Origin: an uncultured Chloroflexota bacterium
GTDB taxonomy: Bacteria > Chloroflexota > Anaerolineae > Anaerolineales > Anaerolineaceae
Length of the DNA: 43,538 nt
Assembly: GCA_902774215.1 (NCBI GenBank)
Contig: CACYHU010000010.1
Coordinates: 1 to 43,538, forward strand
Direction of reading: 5' to 3'
The notes under the pieces were generated by a model that was not told the origin of the DNA, ran no database searches, and saw only the letters and a list, made by a program, of their open reading frames with translations. Positions within the stretch are counted from its first letter, which is position 1; every line of letters begins with the position of its first letter. The translations under genes and the position numbers were made by a program. Below, in pieces: positions 40,972-43,538 of this stretch.

Positions 40972-41000
40972 TTTATAATCTTTCAAGCCCGTTTTGTCAA
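40972..41000 (-). promoter_or_regulatory. Promoter of metY-metA
   Basis: On the minus strand TTGACA (41000-40995) and TATAAA (40977-40972) are 17 nt apart, close to consensus. Confidence 0.8.
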
Positions 41001-41116
41001 GAGATTCCTCACCTTTACACCTGCAGGGAAAGGCTATCTTTATTTTGTCCAAAAATTCAGGATTATAAAAACAATACATCATGATATTATAATAAAAACA
41101 CATTTTGGAGAATTTT

Positions 41117-41878
41117 ATGTCTGTTGCTACAAATTTATTTGCGAATTTACCAAATCGGAAAATTGTGAAATCAGCAGGATGCTTTCATCTTCTGGAATAC
41201 AACAAAGATATTTCTGTGAATAGATCAACCGCTATTGATGCTTATTTTGCGAGTCAAATGAACATTCATAAGCGTCAGGTCATTGCTGTGCTTAATAATA
41301 ATGGTGTCATTATCCAATCCGGAGATATGCAGATGATGATTGGTGATGTGCAGGCTTCATCAAATATAAAAGGGGCCAGTGATTTTCTGAAAAAGGCTCT
41401 CAGTAGTTCTGTAACAGGAGAGGGAACCGTAAAGCCCTGTTATCGCGGCAATGGTTTCCTTGTTTTGGAACCAACATATAAACATGTTTTGTTTATCAAC
41501 GTTTCTGAATGGAATAGTGGAATCGTACTGGAAGATGGTTTGTTCCTTGCATGTGAAGAAAGTCTCCAGATGAAGGTAACAGCGCGGAAGACATTATCAT
41601 CTGCCATAGCCGGAAACGAGGGATTTTTCAATACACTCTTGGTTGGCAATGGATATGTTGCCCTGGAAAGTTCGGTTCCGGAGGATGAACTGTTTGTCAT
41701 CGATCTTGTAAACGATACTATTAAAATTGATGGAAGTATGGCTATTGCATGGTCAAACAGCCTTACTTTCACTGTTGAAAAAACAACCAGGAGTATAGTC
41801 GGATCAGCTGCATCCGGAGAAGGTTTGGTAAATGTTTATCGGGGAACAGGCCGTATTCTTATTGCTCCGGTAGTATAA
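41117..41878 (+). CDS. AIM24 family protein
   Basis: This 253-residue protein belongs to the AIM24 (DUF124) family, a beta-sandwich fold of unknown role in bacteria. The C-terminal SGEGLVNVYRGTGRILIAP is the most diagnostic block. The internal beta-rich part (GEGTVKPCYRGNGFLVLEP, FLACEESLQMKV) repeats similar strands. No signal peptide is present. ATG at 41117 is preferred to TTG 41105, since GGAG at 41107-41110 lies 6 nt upstream. The gene is more AT-rich than its neighbours, suggesting a different history. Confidence 0.85.
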   Translation: MSVATNLFANLPNRKIVKSAGCFHLLEYNKDISVNRSTAIDAYFASQMNIHKRQVIAVLNNNGVIIQSGDMQMMIGDVQASSNIKGASDFLKKALSSSVTGEGTVKPCYRGNGFLVLEPTYKHVLFINVSEWNSGIVLEDGLFLACEESLQMKVTARKTLSSAIAGNEGFFNTLLVGNGYVALESSVPEDELFVIDLVNDTIKIDGSMAIAWSNSLTFTVEKTTRSIVGSAASGEGLVNVYRGTGRILIAPVV

Positions 41879-41937
41879 AGCCGGTGGGACAGCGTTTCCC
41901 GCATACCTGCGGGATTGGTATAAAAAAACCCCGGTAC

Positions 41938-42004
41938 GAATGAAGCACACGGGTGATACTCATGCTGTGCAGTATCAGCATGGATGTCCCCGTCTGCTTC
42001 ATTC
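41938..42004. repeat. Extended imperfect palindrome
   Basis: GAATGAAGCA (41938-41947) pairs with TGCTTCATTC (41995-42004), then ACGGG (41949-41953) with CCCGT (41989-41993), then TGATACT (41954-41960) with AGTATCA (41971-41977). CATGCT and AGCATG can pair instead, giving an alternative fold. Confidence 0.65.
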
Positions 42005-42191
42005 TGATTAACACTCCGCAGAAGTGCAGCTGCTGAAAACTTCCTCTTTTGATGACAAACGTCACTATTTTAGAATTTATATAAATTCATATCTTGACAA
42101 TATTAAAAATTGTTATAGAATACTTATAAGAATAATAATTCTAAAAATTCAGTGGAGCAATCAGAAAACGAATGCCGCCCAACGGCTTCCT

Positions 42192-42260
42192 GATCTGATC
42201 CCTGACCACCGGCCACCGGCCACCGATCTCTGACCACCGGCCACCGACCACCGGCCACTA
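42192..42260. repeat. Heptanucleotide repeat array, CCACCGG type
   Basis: About ten period-7 units (GATCTGA, TCCCTGA, CCACCGG, CCACCGA, TCTCTGA and variants) precede the start of the two-gene cassette. Confidence 0.85.
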
Positions 42261-42283
42261 AAGAAAGAAAGGACCACAGCTGA

Positions 42284-43156
42284 ATGGATACCCTCACAAA
42301 CTGCCGCGGCGTTCTGACCGGCAACAAAGTATCTGAACTGCATGACGAAGCATAAGCATTCAACGAATTCAGCGATGCTCCTTTCGATTTTGAAACCACC
42401 ACCCATACGCTGTGGAGCGACACACAAAAAGTCTATTACCACGCCTGCACCGCCAACCGCTTTTCCGAGAATTATCTTTTATACTGCACGCAGCTGGAAA
42501 AAAACATCAAACAGCTCGGCTCCTTCTGCCTCACCAAAGCGGTGCTGGAACAGAAAGGCATTGACCTGCCGAAGCTCAAAGATATGAGCATCCACGACCT
42601 CGTCTGCATGGTCTCCTTCCATCTGCGCAAAGCCCACGCTGCGCTGGACGGCATCTATCAGCACAACAACATCCTCGGCATCACCTACCTCAACTGGGAA
42701 ATCCGCTGGGCCGGGCTCGGGAACCGGCTGAAAGCCACCGAAGTCAAGATACAAAAGATCCGCGAGGGAAAGCTGAATGTCGATTCCATGCTGGAACAAA
42801 CCGAAACCTTCAGGGGCGCTGCCCGCACCAATACCCATCTCAGTGAACCGAACGCCATGCCAATCAAAGGCTCTGTGGCCAGGGATATGCTCAAAACCGC
42901 AAAAGCGGAAAAAAAACAGGCCGACCGGATCCGCAAGGCGCGGGAAAGAAAACTGGAAACAGCCGAGCGTCTGGAGCGTCAGGCAGACCGCCTGATGGGC
43001 TTCGGACCGCCCAGAGCCTACGGACCGAGCAGAGAGGGCACCATCCTCATGAACCGGGAAAGCGCCGCTCAGCTGCGGAAAGAAGTCGAAGAAGAGATCA
43101 GGGCGGAAAGAGAAGCGAAACTGAAGCCGGAGCCGGAGTGCGCCCGCCGGGAATGA
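42284..43156 (+). pseudogene. Conserved-looking coding region with an in-frame TAA
   Basis: The frame from ATG 42284 (AAAGGA upstream) reads 23 codons to a TAA at 42353-42355, then remains open without further stops to 43156. In total it is 290 codons with one stop. After the TAA there is no ATG before GTG at 42542, although 42356-42541 reads as protein-like sequence (DAPFDFETTTHTLW, CTANRFSENYLL). The downstream part is charged with long Lys/Arg/Glu-rich coiled stretches. I do not recognise the family. It may be a recent pseudogene, a sequencing error, or translated from an internal start (42542-43156, 204 residues). Confidence 0.6.
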
Positions 43157-43383
43157 TCAGCGAAGGAGAAGCCCGGAGGATCCTCATCGAAAAGGCGATC
43201 AAAGAAGGTGATCAGGCGGCTGTTCTGGCCATCCAGCAGGAGGACGGACCGCAATTCCGCGCCCGCTGGGACCGTTACATCGAAACCCTGAAGAAAGAAA
43301 AAGCCATCAAAGTAGCCGCCGCAAGAGGTCCCTCCCAAGAGACCCGCAAAGCACTGCGTGAAAAACGGAAGAAGAGGAAATAG
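43153..43383 (+). CDS. Small basic protein of the heptamer-flanked cassette
   Basis: This 76-residue, highly charged protein (MISEGEARRILIEKAIKEG, ending in KREKRKKRK-like basic residues) has no recognisable family. It starts within the stop codon of the preceding interrupted gene (ATGA overlap), so it would be translationally coupled to it. A heptamer array starts directly after its stop codon. Lys/Arg-rich helices suggest nucleic-acid binding or a coiled coil, but this is not proven. Confidence 0.6.
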   Translation: MISEGEARRILIEKAIKEGDQAAVLAIQQEDGPQFRARWDRYIETLKKEKAIKVAAARGPSQETRKALREKRKKRK

Positions 43384-43446
43384 TCGGCAGTCGGCAGCAG
43401 GCAGTCGGCAGTAGTTGCCGGTTCCCGGTTCCCGGTGGTTGTTAGA
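43384..43446. repeat. Heptanucleotide repeat array, TCGGCAG / CGGTTCC type
   Basis: Units TCGGCAG, TCGGCAG, CAGGCAG, TCGGCAG, TAGTTGC, CGGTTCC, CGGTTCC and CGGTGGT follow in period-7 phase from the base after the stop codon. Confidence 0.85.
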
Positions 43447-43538
43447 TAATATGAAGTAGCCCCATTTGCGAACACGTGGATTTACCAGTAAAATGAAGTC
43501 GACAATGATGGGATTACCACAAGCAAAGAGGAGGCTAC
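43447..43538 (+). other. Window end with SD-like sequence of a following gene
   Basis: No gene can be seen. AGAGGAGG lies a few bases before the window end, so a coding region probably starts just beyond it on the + strand. It may belong to a different element, but this cannot be judged. Confidence 0.35.

Larger units (their letters stand above)
41879..42283. other. Intergenic region after the AIM24 gene
   Basis: This 405-nt stretch has no gene. It holds a small hairpin CCCGCA-TACC-TGCGGG (41899-41914), a 67-nt palindrome (41938-42004), an AT-rich stretch and the heptamer array at 42192-42260. Confidence 0.6.

Noticed and set aside
41938..42004. An integron attC site
   Set aside because: The palindrome is of suitable size, but the conserved RYYYAAC and GTTRRRY ends are missing and no integrase is seen.
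42192..43446. CRISPR arrays in the tandem repeat regions
   Set aside because: Units are 7 nt with no spacers; no cas genes are present.

Overview
The window is about 43.5 kb of bacterial chromosome, near 50% GC, densely coded, with many operons on both strands. The gene set is mostly housekeeping and biosynthetic (proB-proA, ruvB-queA, hisS, metH, metF, metA-metY, a tRNA-Phe without an encoded CCA end) with several transport operons. No oxygen-respiration genes are seen. A B12-dependent MetH whose activation domain is a separate protein, MetF, a DUF3798-type ABC importer and intergenic heptanucleotide repeats would fit an anaerobe, possibly a Chloroflexota (Anaerolineae) member. That placement is an inference from gene content only.

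Layout, left to right. 1-3.2 kb: a DnaC-like protein with two AAA+ modules, an M19 dipeptidase and a small membrane protein. 3.5-6.7 kb: a response regulator with an eroded receiver, an S-component-like membrane protein, a HAD phosphatase and an S41 protease, all on the + strand with short gaps. 6.8-12 kb: a two-S1-domain protein, proB, proA and a polytopic membrane protein. 12-15.5 kb (-): ruvB, queA and an NTF2-like/PARG fusion. 15.5-17.2 kb: repeat-rich intergenic DNA, then hisS. 17.3-22.2 kb: an orphan ETF-alpha-like domain, metH (+), and convergently the MetH activation protein and metF. 22.3-27.2 kb (-): a COG2509-type FAD protein coupled to a heterodimeric ABC exporter. 27.3-30.4 kb (-): a Fur-family regulator and a zinc/manganese ABC importer, with a strong promoter sandwiched between two Fur-like boxes. 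30.5-31 kb: tRNA-Phe and a MITE-like element. 31-36.7 kb (-): a five-gene ABC importer operon. 37.2-40.8 kb (-): a secreted protein, then metY-metA behind a long structured leader. 41.1-43.4 kb (+): an AIM24 protein and a two-gene cassette whose first gene carries an in-frame stop.

How the genes work together. Methionine is covered from two sides. MetA (with the Glu111 that goes with acetyl-CoA use) and MetY make homocysteine, and MetF, split MetH and its reactivation protein methylate it. ProB and ProA are the first two steps to proline. The Fur-like protein probably controls itself and the metal importer.

The most unusual content is non-coding. (1) Period-7 tandem repeats with many different unit sequences lie at about ten gene borders, sometimes running into gene ends. 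(2) An 86-nt element occurs twice with a compensatory base-pair change, and one copy has 17-bp MITE-like ends. (3) A GC-rich three-hairpin element also occurs twice. (4) The metY-metA mRNA has a leader of about 210 nt with a closed multi-stem fold that matches no riboswitch I recognise.
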